Positions 1-8,357 of a stretch of DNA of 64,000 bases are shown here, one piece after another. Source of the DNA: Azospirillum halopraeferens DSM 3675 (GTDB lineage: Bacteria > Pseudomonadota > Alphaproteobacteria > Azospirillales > Azospirillaceae); NCBI RefSeq assembly GCF_000429625.1, contig NZ_AUCF01000009.1, positions 204,303 through 268,302 on the forward strand. Direction: 5' to 3'. Under the pieces are notes generated by a model that saw only the letters and a program-made list of their open reading frames with translations, was not told the DNA's origin and did not search any database. Within the stretch, counting starts at the first letter, position 1, and every line of letters starts with the position of its first letter. The position numbers were made by a program, and so were the translations under genes.

Positions 1-423
1 GCCGAAACGCCTCTTGAGCAGCAGAACCCGGCCATCCCACGCCTCGGTCAGCCGCAGCTCGTCGACCGATACGATCGTCTGCGTCGGATCGAGGGGATCG
101 CGCAACTGCGCGACCGGCACCGGTCCTCCCGGCAGGAAGCGGACCAGGATCATGGCACCGCCGTTGCGCATGCCCAGCATGACGGGCAGAGCCTTCGCGA
201 GCTTGGCGAGATGGTCCCACCGCATGGTGGCGACACGCGCCTGCAACCCGTATCGCTCCGCTATCTTCGCAAGGATCGGGAAAGGCAATGTGCCATCTGT
301 TGCCGGATAATCACGACGGATCGTTGCCACCGGCAAATGAACGCCGCGAAGCGCGGCAAGCTGGATGAGAGCCTGCAGAGCGGAATCGGTCGTCGTGCTG
401 TCGATTTGACCCGGATCTGCCAC
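1..423 (-). CDS. Type I secretion permease/ATPase, N-terminal C39-like domain (partial, runs off left edge)
   Basis: The visible 141 residues match the C39 peptidase-like domain that begins many RTX-type ABC exporters (HlyB-like). The helical opening 'ALQALIQLAALRG' sits where active C39 peptidases carry the catalytic Cys, and no Cys is present, so this looks like the non-proteolytic version that binds substrate. A segment 'DPLDPTQ' and a 'LLLKRRF' strand follow, as in the family. I chose a GTG start at 421-423 because a GGAGAG ribosome site lies about 6 bases upstream; an ATG frame further upstream is not in phase. Membrane and ATPase domains would lie beyond the edge. An RTX protein at the other end of the window is a plausible substrate. 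Family assignment is from sequence recognition. Confidence 0.75.
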   Translation of the reverse strand, partial: MADPGQIDSTTTDSALQALIQLAALRGVHLPVATIRRDYPATDGTLPFPILAKIAERYGLQARVATMRWDHLAKLAKALPVMLGMRNGGAMILVRFLPGGPVPVAQLRDPLDPTQTIVSVDELRLTEAWDGRVLLLKRRFG

Positions 424-529
424 GCCGTACTCTCCACTGATCGCGACACTCTGAACTGAATATTCATTACTGCAAGTGGCTGCAGCGAACAAGGTTAACG
501 AGACGACGGCCCGGTCGGGTGCCGCCGGA
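424..529. other. Intergenic gap upstream of the exporter gene
   Basis: This 106-base gap separates the ankyrin-glycosyltransferase stop from the exporter start on the same strand. It holds an AT-richer stretch around 455-490 that could carry a minus-strand promoter, but I see no convincing -35/-10 pair. Confidence 0.3.
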
Positions 530-2725
530 TCATCCCGGTGCCGCCGCGGCCCGATGGCGCGTCGGCGGTCCGCCGTCGCGGCCCCGGCGTCGCAGCCACC
601 ACAGCGAGAGTGGCGCAAGGAGGTCCCAGTGGTGCGGCACTCCGGCGAGGACGCGGACCAGATCCGGGCCGAGCATGCCCGGCACCGCCGGCAGGTCGCG
701 CCACAATCGCCGGAGGTCGCGGGTTTCCGGCAGTGACAGGGCATCGGCGACGGCCAGCAGGGCGCGGCGGCGTTCGGCCGGGTCCGCTGCCGCAATGGCC
801 GGCCGTTCGTCCGCGTCGGCGCGGACGACCGCCAGAGCCTCGGGAACCGCGACGACGCCGTACCGCAGGGCGACGGCGTGGAGGGTGAACCAGTCGCTGA
901 GCCCGGGCTGGTCCGGCCGCAAGCCGCCGCAGGCGACCACGGCGTCGCGCCTGGCCACCACGGCGTTGGCCGGCATCACCGGCAGGCCGCGGCGGCGGGT
1001 GCGTTCGGCCAGCGCCGCCGGAGGCATGTAGACGTAGGCCGGCATGTCACCCAGCCCGAAGCGGTCGGGCATGGTCGTGGCCCGGTCGACCACCGTTCCG
1101 TCCCCCGGATCGATCACAAGGTGGGAAAACGACAGGCCGGCCTGCGGGTTGCGGTCCAGCACGGCCAGGTTGCGTTCGAGGAACTCCGGCAGCAGCCGGC
1201 CATCGGCGGATGCCAGCACCACGAAATCCCCCCGGGCCTCGTGGAGCAGCCTGTTCATGGCACAGGCGAAGCCGCGGTTTCCCCCGTTCCCGATCCGCCG
1301 GATTCCGGGATGGCAGCGTTCGAAGGACCGGATGATCGACAGGCTGCCGTCGGTCGATCCGTCGTCCACGATCAGGATCTCGTCCGCCGGCCGCGTCTGC
1401 GCGCATGCCCCTTGCAGTGCCAGCGGCAGGTCGGCGGCGCGGTTGTGGCTGTACAGCAGAACGGAGACGGTATGCCGCCGGCCGCTGACCGCGTGCGGAC
1501 CGGCAGCGACCGGCGCAGGGAAGGCCGCAGTGTCGGTCCGGGCCGCAGCGAGATCGATGACGGTCCGGACGAAGGCCGCATGGCCGGGCAGCAGGGCGTG
1601 GTTCGCCGCCCGCTTGAGCGCCTCCGGGTCGGGCGGCAGCGTCTCGTGCAGGCGCTCTACACAGGCGGTGTCGCCAACGGCCGCGGCGCGCTCCGCGACG
1701 ACGCCGTAGAGATGACGGGCGAGCGCCGTATGGCCGTTCTGCGCGGCGACGGCCACGGTGTGCGCGTCGGGTACGGCGCCGTGCCGCACCAGATGGCGGA
1801 CCACCGCGTCGTGCCCGGCGGCGGCGGCCCGGACGCACGCTCCGCTCCGGGCATGAAGGTCGGCGCCGAACCGGAGGGCGACGTCGACGGCGGCGACGCT
1901 GCCTGCGGCGGCAGCGGCCATGAGCGGGGCGTTGTCGCCCGTGCGAACATTGGCGCCGGCGCGCTCAAGAAGCATTTGCATGACCGCGGCGTGGCCGTGC
2001 GCGGCCGCGCGCAGCAGCGCCGCATCGGCCCGCACCCGGTCGACCACCGGCCACAGCAGGATCTGCGCCACACGCGCCGCGTCGCCGTGCGCCGCGGCGC
2101 TTTCCAGGTCGTTCACGGCGGCGAAGCGCTCCAGATAGGCGGCGATGCGGTCGTGGCCGCAGCTTCGCGCCGCGCCGATGGCTGCCGCCGCCACGTCCAC
2201 CAGGTCGACACCGCATTCGCGCAGGACCGCCAGGACCGACAGGTGGCCGTTGGCCGCCGCCGCATTGACCAGGGTCCAGCGCAGATCGTGGACCAGGGCG
2301 GCGTCATGCCGGTGCAGCAGGCGCAATACCGCCGGGTGCCCGGCCGCTGCCGCTGCCGCCGGTGCGGCGCCGCCGTCGGCCCGCGGGTCGGCCCCCAGAC
2401 TCAACTGCGCCTCGACCGTGGCGGCATCGCCCCGGCGCGCCGCCTCGGTCAGCGGGGTGGGCGCCGCAGCGGTGGCGGTGGCGGCATCCGGCGTGGGCTG
2501 CGCGGCGGCTCCCTCCGGGCCGGCCGGGGCGACCGGGGTGTCGGCCGCCACCATTCCGGCGGCGGCGCCCGCTTCTGGTGCCGGAGCCTCGCACCAGAAG
2601 CCTGCGGTGTCGGGGGCGAACCGCTCCTCCGCGTCGTCCGCCGGGCGGGCGCCGGGAACGAAGGGACCGGCATCATCGAACCAGGCCATGGAGGCCGTTG
2701 CGGTGTCGGCGGAGGACTCAGGCAT
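530..2725 (-). CDS. Ankyrin-repeat protein fused to C-terminal family 2 glycosyltransferase
   Basis: About 731 residues. An acidic, proline-rich start (1-85) is followed by ankyrin-type repeats (about 85-400, units such as 'AAAANGHLSVLAVLRECGVDL' split by gaps) and a GT2 domain from about 417 with 'VDDGSTDGS' and 'LPEFLERN'. The catalytic acidic motif reads ADG where the two paralogues in this window read ADD, so metal binding may be weakened. The C-terminal block 'HHWDLLAPL' is shared with the paralogues at 18826-21528 and 34927-35856. The start at 2725 is chosen because it begins MPES, aligning with the paralogue's MPEI; in-frame starts also exist at 2740 and 2812. Likely a soluble cytoplasmic sugar transferase. 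The acceptor is unknown. Confidence 0.8.
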   Translation of the reverse strand: MPESSADTATASMAWFDDAGPFVPGARPADDAEERFAPDTAGFWCEAPAPEAGAAAGMVAADTPVAPAGPEGAAAQPTPDAATATAAAPTPLTEAARRGDAATVEAQLSLGADPRADGGAAPAAAAAAGHPAVLRLLHRHDAALVHDLRWTLVNAAAANGHLSVLAVLRECGVDLVDVAAAAIGAARSCGHDRIAAYLERFAAVNDLESAAAHGDAARVAQILLWPVVDRVRADAALLRAAAHGHAAVMQMLLERAGANVRTGDNAPLMAAAAAGSVAAVDVALRFGADLHARSGACVRAAAAGHDAVVRHLVRHGAVPDAHTVAVAAQNGHTALARHLYGVVAERAAAVGDTACVERLHETLPPDPEALKRAANHALLPGHAAFVRTVIDLAAARTDTAAFPAPVAAGPHAVSGRRHTVSVLLYSHNRAADLPLALQGACAQTRPADEILIVDDGSTDGSLSIIRSFERCHPGIRRIGNGGNRGFACAMNRLLHEARGDFVVLASADGRLLPEFLERNLAVLDRNPQAGLSFSHLVIDPGDGTVVDRATTMPDRFGLGDMPAYVYMPPAALAERTRRRGLPVMPANAVVARRDAVVACGGLRPDQPGLSDWFTLHAVALRYGVVAVPEALAVVRADADERPAIAAADPAERRRALLAVADALSLPETRDLRRLWRDLPAVPGMLGPDLVRVLAGVPHHWDLLAPLSLWWLRRRGRDGGPPTRHRAAAAPG

Positions 2726-2864
2726 GGTGCACTCGCTCATCGGGCGATCGGCGCCGGGGGAGCGCTTCCGGCGGACGCGAGCGCTCCCGTAAACCGTGGG
2801 ACAGGCAACCACCGTTCGGCAACAGGCACCTTACGGCGACAGGGTGTTGGTGCCGAGCGGGGCA

Positions 2865-3779
2865 TCAGCCGTCCTTTCCGCCGCCGGGCTGCCGCTCGTC
2901 CGGCGTCAGGCAGGCGTCGAGCGCAGCTTCGGGCGGCGGCGGCGGCAGGCTCAGGTCCTGTTCCAGCCGGCTTGCATCCATAGTCGCATGGCGCGGCAGC
3001 GCGTCGAGGACGATGCCCGACGCGACGCTCGTGGTCGGACGTACCAAGCCGGGGTCCACCGCCATGCGCCGCGCAACCCCGTGTGCCAGGTCGGCGTAGC
3101 TGAGTTCGTCGGCCGCCGAAACCTGGTACACCCCGCCGCGGCGGGCGCGGCCCACGCGCACCAGTGCCTCCACCGCAAAATCCAGACTGGTGGGCGCCAG
3201 CATCAGATCGCTGAACGGCGTCACCGGCCGTCCTGCCCGCAGGTCCTCGACCCAGCGGCGGATGAGAACGAAGTCCGGGGCCAGCACCTTGGACAACCGG
3301 ACCACCGCGGCGGCGTCCGCCAGCGTGCGCAGCCCCTCCTCGGCCGCGGCCTTCTGCGCTCCATAGGCGCCGAGGGGCCGCAGCGGTGAGTCGGCGGGTT
3401 GCCGGGGCCGGCTGCCGTCGAGGACGAGGTTGGTCGAGGCGAAGACCACGAATGCCCCGGCCGCGGCCAGCCGCTGCGCCAGGGCGACCGTGTGCGTAAC
3501 GTTGATGCGTCCGGTCGACGTCGGATCGGTTCGGCAGGCGGCTTGAGCGGTGACTCCCGCCAGCAACCATGCGGTGCCGATCCGGGCGGGCAACACCCAC
3601 CGATCGGGCGGTTCGGCCAGATCGAGGGGGATCACGCCGGCGCGCGGCGCGCCGACCCGCCGCGAGGTGCCCGTGACGGCGGTTCCGCCGGCCGCCAGCC
3701 GGGCCGCCAGGGCCCGGCCGATCACGCCGTCGATGCCGACGACCAGGGCGTCCACCGTATCGCTCACCGGTCCGGTCAT
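2865..3779 (-). CDS. NAD(P)-dependent sugar reductase/epimerase (SDR family)
   Basis: 304 residues. The N-terminal Rossmann motif is slightly unusual (GIDGVIG, fitting GxxGxxG), and the catalytic 'YGAQK' fits YxxxK near residue 150. Size and layout resemble dTDP-4-dehydrorhamnose reductase (RfbD) and related 4-keto-sugar reductases, so the probable role is reduction of a nucleotide 4-keto-sugar. The ATG overlaps the stop of the upstream methyltransferase (ATGA), indicating translational coupling in one operon; a longer in-frame start at 3839 lies inside that neighbour. Exact substrate cannot be told from sequence. Confidence 0.75.
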   Translation of the reverse strand: MTGPVSDTVDALVVGIDGVIGRALAARLAAGGTAVTGTSRRVGAPRAGVIPLDLAEPPDRWVLPARIGTAWLLAGVTAQAACRTDPTSTGRINVTHTVALAQRLAAAGAFVVFASTNLVLDGSRPRQPADSPLRPLGAYGAQKAAAEEGLRTLADAAAVVRLSKVLAPDFVLIRRWVEDLRAGRPVTPFSDLMLAPTSLDFAVEALVRVGRARRGGVYQVSAADELSYADLAHGVARRMAVDPGLVRPTTSVASGIVLDALPRHATMDASRLEQDLSLPPPPPEAALDACLTPDERQPGGGKDG

Positions 3780-4441
3780 TCGAAATAGATGAAAGACCAG
3801 TCGCCGGTGTAGCCGCGCTGGGCGAACAGCCACTCCCATTCCGCCGGGGTGTGGAAGGCGCGGCAGGTGAGCTGCCAGTACATCAGGTTCACCTTCTCAC
3901 GCTCGTTGCGATAGCCTTCCACCACGATGTGCTTCGCGTTGCCCTTGCCCACCCGCTCGATCTCGCTGACGGCGCTCCACAGGTCGGGCAGGTAGAGATT
4001 GTGCAGTGTGTTGATGCTGACGACGAAGTCAAACGACTGATCGTCGAAGGGCAGCTTCGCCGCATCACCCACCTGAAGAAAGGGCTTGACCTCTTCCTTG
4101 GCGTTCTCGATGGCATACGAAGAAATGTCAATGCCAACGATCTGTGCATTCGGCAGGAGGCGAGTGAATTCATAAAGAAGAAATCCCTTGCCACAGCCGA
4201 CGTCGAGAATGCGAGCGTCTTCAGGAAGGTTGTAGTGTCGGATCATGTCTTCCGCCACAACACCCCAGCGGCCGTCATAACGGTAACCGCCATACCCCGT
4301 GTGCCGCGATCCGTCCCAGTAGTCCTTATCGAACTTGCAGGCCAGCTCCGCCGCAACCGCCTTATCGAACTCCGTCACGCGTCCGATGTAGTCACGCTTG
4401 GTTGATTTGTGGATCTTCGAGATAAACTCGACGTTTGCCAT
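3776..4441 (-). CDS. Class I SAM-dependent methyltransferase
   Basis: 221 residues with the SAM-binding motif I 'LDVGCGKGF' near residue 75 and an acidic motif 'GIDIS' about 25 residues later. The N-terminal 'FISKIHKSTKRDYIGR' and 'YWDGSRHTGYGGYRYDGRW' are typical of a methyltransferase group found in O-antigen and capsule clusters. I chose the ATG at 4441; the frame stays open to 4603, but the extra 54 codons are lower in GC and lack family features. It overlaps the downstream sugar reductase by four bases. Probably methylates a sugar or sugar precursor; substrate unknown. Confidence 0.75.
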   Translation of the reverse strand: MANVEFISKIHKSTKRDYIGRVTEFDKAVAAELACKFDKDYWDGSRHTGYGGYRYDGRWGVVAEDMIRHYNLPEDARILDVGCGKGFLLYEFTRLLPNAQIVGIDISSYAIENAKEEVKPFLQVGDAAKLPFDDQSFDFVVSINTLHNLYLPDLWSAVSEIERVGKGNAKHIVVEGYRNEREKVNLMYWQLTCRAFHTPAEWEWLFAQRGYTGDWSFIYFE

Positions 4442-4630
4442 CCCCTGCGCCTTCCATTGGTATGCGGTCAATAATGTCGCAGGGTCGGAACCGGCCGGAA
4501 GCATTCGGCACGCAGCAGACCGCGCGAGCATGCATATGTCGTTTTGTTCGCCGAACTCCTTATCAAATGCAAGAGAATTCTTAGCGGGGTCTTGCCATAT
4601 CATGGATCTCCGCCGATAACTTTGAAGGGA
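4442..4630. promoter_or_regulatory. Divergent intergenic region
   Basis: These 189 bases separate the minus-strand methyltransferase and the plus-strand sulfotransferase fusion and are clearly lower in GC than the flanking genes. They should hold promoters in both directions, but I could not assign specific -35/-10 boxes with confidence. Confidence 0.35.
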
Positions 4631-7270
4631 ATGACAGCGGGTGCCGACGCCGGCGCATCAACCGTGGAGACGTACGTGACGCAGGTCGATCCGGTCACCG
4701 ACGAACGGCCCATCGGCGATCTCATGGCGCTTGCGGAGCGCCACCGCGACGGCGCGTCGGCCGGAGAGCCGCCGACGGCGGAACGGGCAGCGCTGCGCGC
4801 GCGCATGGCAACGGTGCGGACGGCCGTGGAAGCCGTTCATATCGCCCAGGCCCACCGGGCCGCCGGCGGTTTGGAGGACGTCGCCGTCGGCGACGATCCC
4901 GCGACGGCGGTTCGCGAGATTCTGGCGGCGCTCGGCGAGCGGTTCGCGATGCACGCGGATCGGCTTGGATCATTCGGCGAATCGGAGGTCAGCGATCCCC
5001 GGCGGGTTGTCCGGTGCGCGTCGCGCCCGCTCAGCGAACCGGTACTCACGCGCACGCGGACCATTCTGCACTGCCTCGATCATGTGCGGCCGCGCCGGGT
5101 CATGGAGGTGGCGGACGGGTACGGTGACCTGGCGCGGTTGTGGCTGGGGAACGGCATCCACCGCGCCGGCCAATGCGTCATCGTGGACGTGCCGGAGCGG
5201 TTGTTCTTCGCCGAGGTGTTCGCGCGCCTGCACGCTCCGGCGGGCGACATCGTCTATGTGGACGACGGGACCGACGCGGAGTCCCTGACACGCCGGCGGG
5301 GAGCGCCCCGCATCGTGCTTTGCCCGGCTCATCGTCTGGACCGTATCCTGCCGCTGCCCGTCGATCTCTGCCACATCGGCCGGGGGGTGGATACCGACGA
5401 CGGGGACATGGTGGCAGCGCTGGAGACCCTGATGGGAGAGCAGGGCCCCCGGTGGTTGCACGTCCACGAGACGATCGCGCGCCCGTTGGACGATCCGTCG
5501 GGCGGGGTTGTCGCGATCACGGCGGGCCTCGGCCCGAACCGGCGCATCGTCGACCGGGTGCGGACCGGTCCGGCCGGTGCGGAGGTGCTGGTGACGCGTG
5601 ACCGCGCCCCGGCAGTGCGGCGGCGTGCCGAAGCCGACCGGCTGTGGCGGGAGCATGGCGATGCGTTGCCGTTCGGCGAGGGTTTCCCCCATCTTCTCGA
5701 CGCCGTGCGGCGTTTTCCCGACGGACCGCGGGTGCGGATTCTGATCGAACGGTGCCTGGCCGCGGACCGGTTGCCGCGCGACCTGCTGCATCTGCTGATT
5801 CTCGCGCCGGATTGCGGCGGGGCGGCACTGCTGCCGCCGGAAACCTTGTTGCGCACCGGGATCGCCCTGTCGGCGCGCGCCCGTGCCCGGCCGGAGGCGG
5901 TGTTTCCCGCTTCCCTGCGGAACGCCCTCGATTCGTTGCGCCCGGCCGCCGGCCTCGGCGTGGCTCGCGATCCCGGCGGCGCCGTGACCGCACGGGCCGG
6001 TGGCACGACGCTGCCCATGCGCACCGGGCAGTTGGGTGCGGTGGAGGTCTGGGGTGCCGCCGGCGGCGCGGCCCGGCTGGTGGGGTGGGCGGTCGACCCC
6101 TCGGCACGGATCGCCGCCGTGCGGGTTCTGGTCTTCTGTGACGGCCGCCCGGTGGATTCCATCGTGCCGACCGTGGACCGGACCGACTTCGGTGGGCCGG
6201 CGATCCGTTGCGGCTTCAAACGCGAGTTCGGCGTTCCCGTCGATTGGCGTCCCGACGACACGATCGTCGTAGTGGCCGAGTTTGCCGACGGCAGCCTGGT
6301 CCACCTGCCGCTGCCGGAACGCAGGCCCCGGGACGGGTCGGCGAACGCGGTGGAAGGACTGCGCGCGGCGCTTGCCGCCGCGGAGCGCGAGCGTGACGAA
6401 CTGCGGGCCACCTACGAATCGTCGCCCGCCATTCCGGCGCTCCGGCGTGTGCTCGACGGTCAGGCGCCGGCGGCCGGCGGCCGGCATCTGCTGGTCGCCT
6501 GCATGATGAAGTCGGGCTCGACCTTTCTCAGCAAACTTCTGGCCCGTTGCCTCGGCTTCGCCCACATCAGCCTGGACCGCGGCGGCGACCGGCGGGAGCA
6601 GGAACTGGATCCGGTGACGCTGGCGCGCTGGCAAGGTGCCGACTACGTTGCTCAGAACCACCTGCGGCACAGCGTGCCGACCGAGCGCCTGCTGACGGAC
6701 TTCGGGGTCACGCCCATCGTTCTGGTCCGCAACATCTTCGACGTGGTGGTCAGCATGCGCGACCACATGCGCGGCGAATCCCCGCGCTTTCCCATGGCTT
6801 ACGCCGACGAGGTGATTGCCGCGCGCGATGATGCGGCCGTGGAGGATTTCCTGGTCCGCCTGGCGGTCCCCTGGTTCTTCAACTTCTATGTCGGCTGGTG
6901 GCGGAGCGGGACGCGGCTGATCGTCACCTATGAGGAGCTGGTGGCGGACACTCCGGGAACGGTGCAGCGCATCCTCGACGTCGTCGGGCTGACGCGCGAG
7001 GATGCCGACCTGCGCGCGGCAATCGCCGCTATGTCCGGCGAGGATACGCGCCGCAATCAAGCGCGAACCGGCCGGGGTGCCGGCCTGGCTCCCGACCTGC
7101 GGGCGCTGATCCTTGCCATGGCGCAGCACTATCCCGACGTCGACTTCCGGCCGATCGGGATCACGCCGCCGCCGGCCGGGCGAGCCCGGCGGCGGCGGGG
7201 CGGAGCCGCCGCTGCCGCTGCTGCCGTCGCGGTCACGCCATGTGCTGATAATCGAGCGGACTGCACCTGA
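4631..7270 (+). CDS. Putative sugar O-methyltransferase / GWA domain / sulfotransferase fusion
   Basis: 879 residues in three parts. Residues about 100-330 resemble the putative sugar O-methyltransferase family (motif 'EVADGYGDLARL' near 157). Residues about 468-560 form a beta-rich 'GWAVDP' domain like those in the protein at 32224-32868. Residues about 618-840 are a PAPS-dependent sulfotransferase: the 5'-phosphosulfate loop 'KSGSTFLSKLL' near 625, 'RNIFDVVVSMRDH' for 3'-phosphate binding, and 'TYEELV'. It would methylate and sulfate a glycan, using PAPS from the CysD/CysNC pair at 51034-53843. The ATG at 4631 follows GAAGGGA closely. Its Ala/Arg-rich tail overlaps the convergent gene by 38 bases. 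The sulfotransferase call is firm; the methyltransferase part is less so. Confidence 0.7.
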   Translation: MTAGADAGASTVETYVTQVDPVTDERPIGDLMALAERHRDGASAGEPPTAERAALRARMATVRTAVEAVHIAQAHRAAGGLEDVAVGDDPATAVREILAALGERFAMHADRLGSFGESEVSDPRRVVRCASRPLSEPVLTRTRTILHCLDHVRPRRVMEVADGYGDLARLWLGNGIHRAGQCVIVDVPERLFFAEVFARLHAPAGDIVYVDDGTDAESLTRRRGAPRIVLCPAHRLDRILPLPVDLCHIGRGVDTDDGDMVAALETLMGEQGPRWLHVHETIARPLDDPSGGVVAITAGLGPNRRIVDRVRTGPAGAEVLVTRDRAPAVRRRAEADRLWREHGDALPFGEGFPHLLDAVRRFPDGPRVRILIERCLAADRLPRDLLHLLILAPDCGGAALLPPETLLRTGIALSARARARPEAVFPASLRNALDSLRPAAGLGVARDPGGAVTARAGGTTLPMRTGQLGAVEVWGAAGGAARLVGWAVDPSARIAAVRVLVFCDGRPVDSIVPTVDRTDFGGPAIRCGFKREFGVPVDWRPDDTIVVVAEFADGSLVHLPLPERRPRDGSANAVEGLRAALAAAERERDELRATYESSPAIPALRRVLDGQAPAAGGRHLLVACMMKSGSTFLSKLLARCLGFAHISLDRGGDRREQELDPVTLARWQGADYVAQNHLRHSVPTERLLTDFGVTPIVLVRNIFDVVVSMRDHMRGESPRFPMAYADEVIAARDDAAVEDFLVRLAVPWFFNFYVGWWRSGTRLIVTYEELVADTPGTVQRILDVVGLTREDADLRAAIAAMSGEDTRRNQARTGRGAGLAPDLRALILAMAQHYPDVDFRPIGITPPPAGRARRRRGGAAAAAAAVAVTPCADNRADCT

Positions 7271-8225
7271 TCGCGTCCCAGTTCGCCTCGACCCAATCGA
7301 CGGTTTCGGCGACGCCCTGTTCGAAGCCGATCTGCGGCGCCCAGCCGAACTCCCGGCGCGCCTTGCCGGAGTCGATGACGTAGGCGGCATCCTGGCCGGG
7401 GCGTTCCGGCGCGATGTCGGCGACCTCCTCAAGGGTCTTGCCGAGGCGCGCGGCGACCATGGCGACGGCATCGCGCACGGCGATCCCGCCGTCGGGCGAC
7501 AGGTGGTAGCGCTCGCCCACCACACCCGCCTCGAGCATGGCCAGCTCACCCCGCGACACGTCGCGCACCTCGATGTAGGATTTCACCGCAACGCCGCCGC
7601 CGTGAAGTTGAATGCGGTTGCCCATCTTGATGTAAATCACCGTGCGCGGGATGATCTTGAAGAGCTGCTGCCGGGCGCCGTAGACGTTGGTGGCGCGCAC
7701 GAACAGCGCCGGGAAGCCGTACTGCTTCTGGTACACCTTCAGCAGCATGTCCGCAGCGGATTTGGAAGCGGCGTAAGGGGTGCTGGGGTTGTCCGGCGTG
7801 TCTTCGGTGACGGTGCCGACGCAGTTGCCGTAGGCTTCCGGCGAGGAAACGTGCAGATACTTCTTCAGATAGTTCTGCTTGCGCATATGGTTGACGAACC
7901 GGGCCAGCGCCACCGTGTTGGTCTGGAACCAATGGTCCGGGTGTTCCCAGCTCGGCGCTACCTCGCTCTGGGCGGCGAAGTTGACGATGTAGTCCGGCCG
8001 CTCGCTGTCGAGAAACGCCAGCATGGCGTCGATGTCGCGATTCATGTCGAACTGCGCGAAGCGGAAGCGCGACAGGTCCGGCCGCTGACGGTAGCGCAGC
8101 ATGTACGACGGCTTCTCGGGCGACCGGCTGATGCCGATCACCTCGCGCGAGGGGTCGTCGAGCAGCAGGTCGACGAAGTCCTGACCCGAAAAGGCGTTGC
8201 TGCCGATCACCACGTACTTTGCCAT
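7233..8225 (-). CDS. NAD-dependent nucleotide-sugar 4,6-dehydratase-like epimerase
   Basis: 330 residues. An SDR N-terminus ('VVIGSNAFSGQDFV', GxxxFxGxxxV), 'SSPEAYG' and the catalytic 'YAASK' near residue 155 place it with dTDP-glucose/GDP-mannose dehydratases and epimerases. The segment 'RATNVYGARQ' is typical of extended SDRs. AGAGGGG lies upstream of the ATG. It is the last gene of the minus-strand run that starts with the split transketolase, but a 131-base gap with two perfect hairpins separates it from the preceding gene, so it may be controlled separately. Confidence 0.8.
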   Translation of the reverse strand: MAKYVVIGSNAFSGQDFVDLLLDDPSREVIGISRSPEKPSYMLRYRQRPDLSRFRFAQFDMNRDIDAMLAFLDSERPDYIVNFAAQSEVAPSWEHPDHWFQTNTVALARFVNHMRKQNYLKKYLHVSSPEAYGNCVGTVTEDTPDNPSTPYAASKSAADMLLKVYQKQYGFPALFVRATNVYGARQQLFKIIPRTVIYIKMGNRIQLHGGGVAVKSYIEVRDVSRGELAMLEAGVVGERYHLSPDGGIAVRDAVAMVAARLGKTLEEVADIAPERPGQDAAYVIDSGKARREFGWAPQIGFEQGVAETVDWVEANWDAIRCSPLDYQHMA

Positions 8226-8256
8226 GCGCCCCTCTGCGGCTGAATGGGATGGGTGC

Positions 8257-8297
8257 GGAGCATCATGCGCGGTGGAACAGGCGGCGCATGATGCTCC
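8257..8297. repeat. Perfect 14-bp inverted repeat (hairpin 1)
   Basis: GGAGCATCATGCGC at 8257-8270 is followed after 13 bases by its exact reverse complement at 8284-8297. It lies 32 bases upstream of the dehydratase start on the minus strand. It could be an operator, an attenuator or an RNA stability stem. There is no U-run. Confidence 0.75.
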
Positions 8298-8313
8298 ATG
8301 GTCATTGTTCGTC

Positions 8314-8357
8314 GATCGGATCGCGTCCCGTCGCGGGCGACGGGACGCGATCCGATC
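8314..8357 (-). terminator. Perfect 21-bp inverted repeat (hairpin 2), terminator-like
   Basis: GATCGGATCGCGTCCCGTCG-type arms at 8314-8334 and 8337-8357 are exact reverse complements separated by two bases. The distal base overlaps the stop codon of the minus-strand kinase gene. A stem this strong directly after a stop suggests termination or 3'-end protection, although no T-run follows. Confidence 0.6.

Noticed and set aside
878..2983. 701-codon open frame on the plus strand opposite the ankyrin-glycosyltransferase gene
   Set aside because: Low-complexity Gly/Arg-rich product with no family motif; the minus-strand frame has clear ankyrin and GT2 motifs. High-GC DNA commonly leaves such antisense frames open.
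4442..4603. In-frame 54-codon extension of the methyltransferase
   Set aside because: Lower GC, no family match, and the residue at 4441 begins the family-typical N-terminus; kept as intergenic.
8257..8357. The two hairpins as ends of a small mobile element (MITE)
   Set aside because: The two stems differ in sequence and no target-site duplication or second copy was seen in the window.
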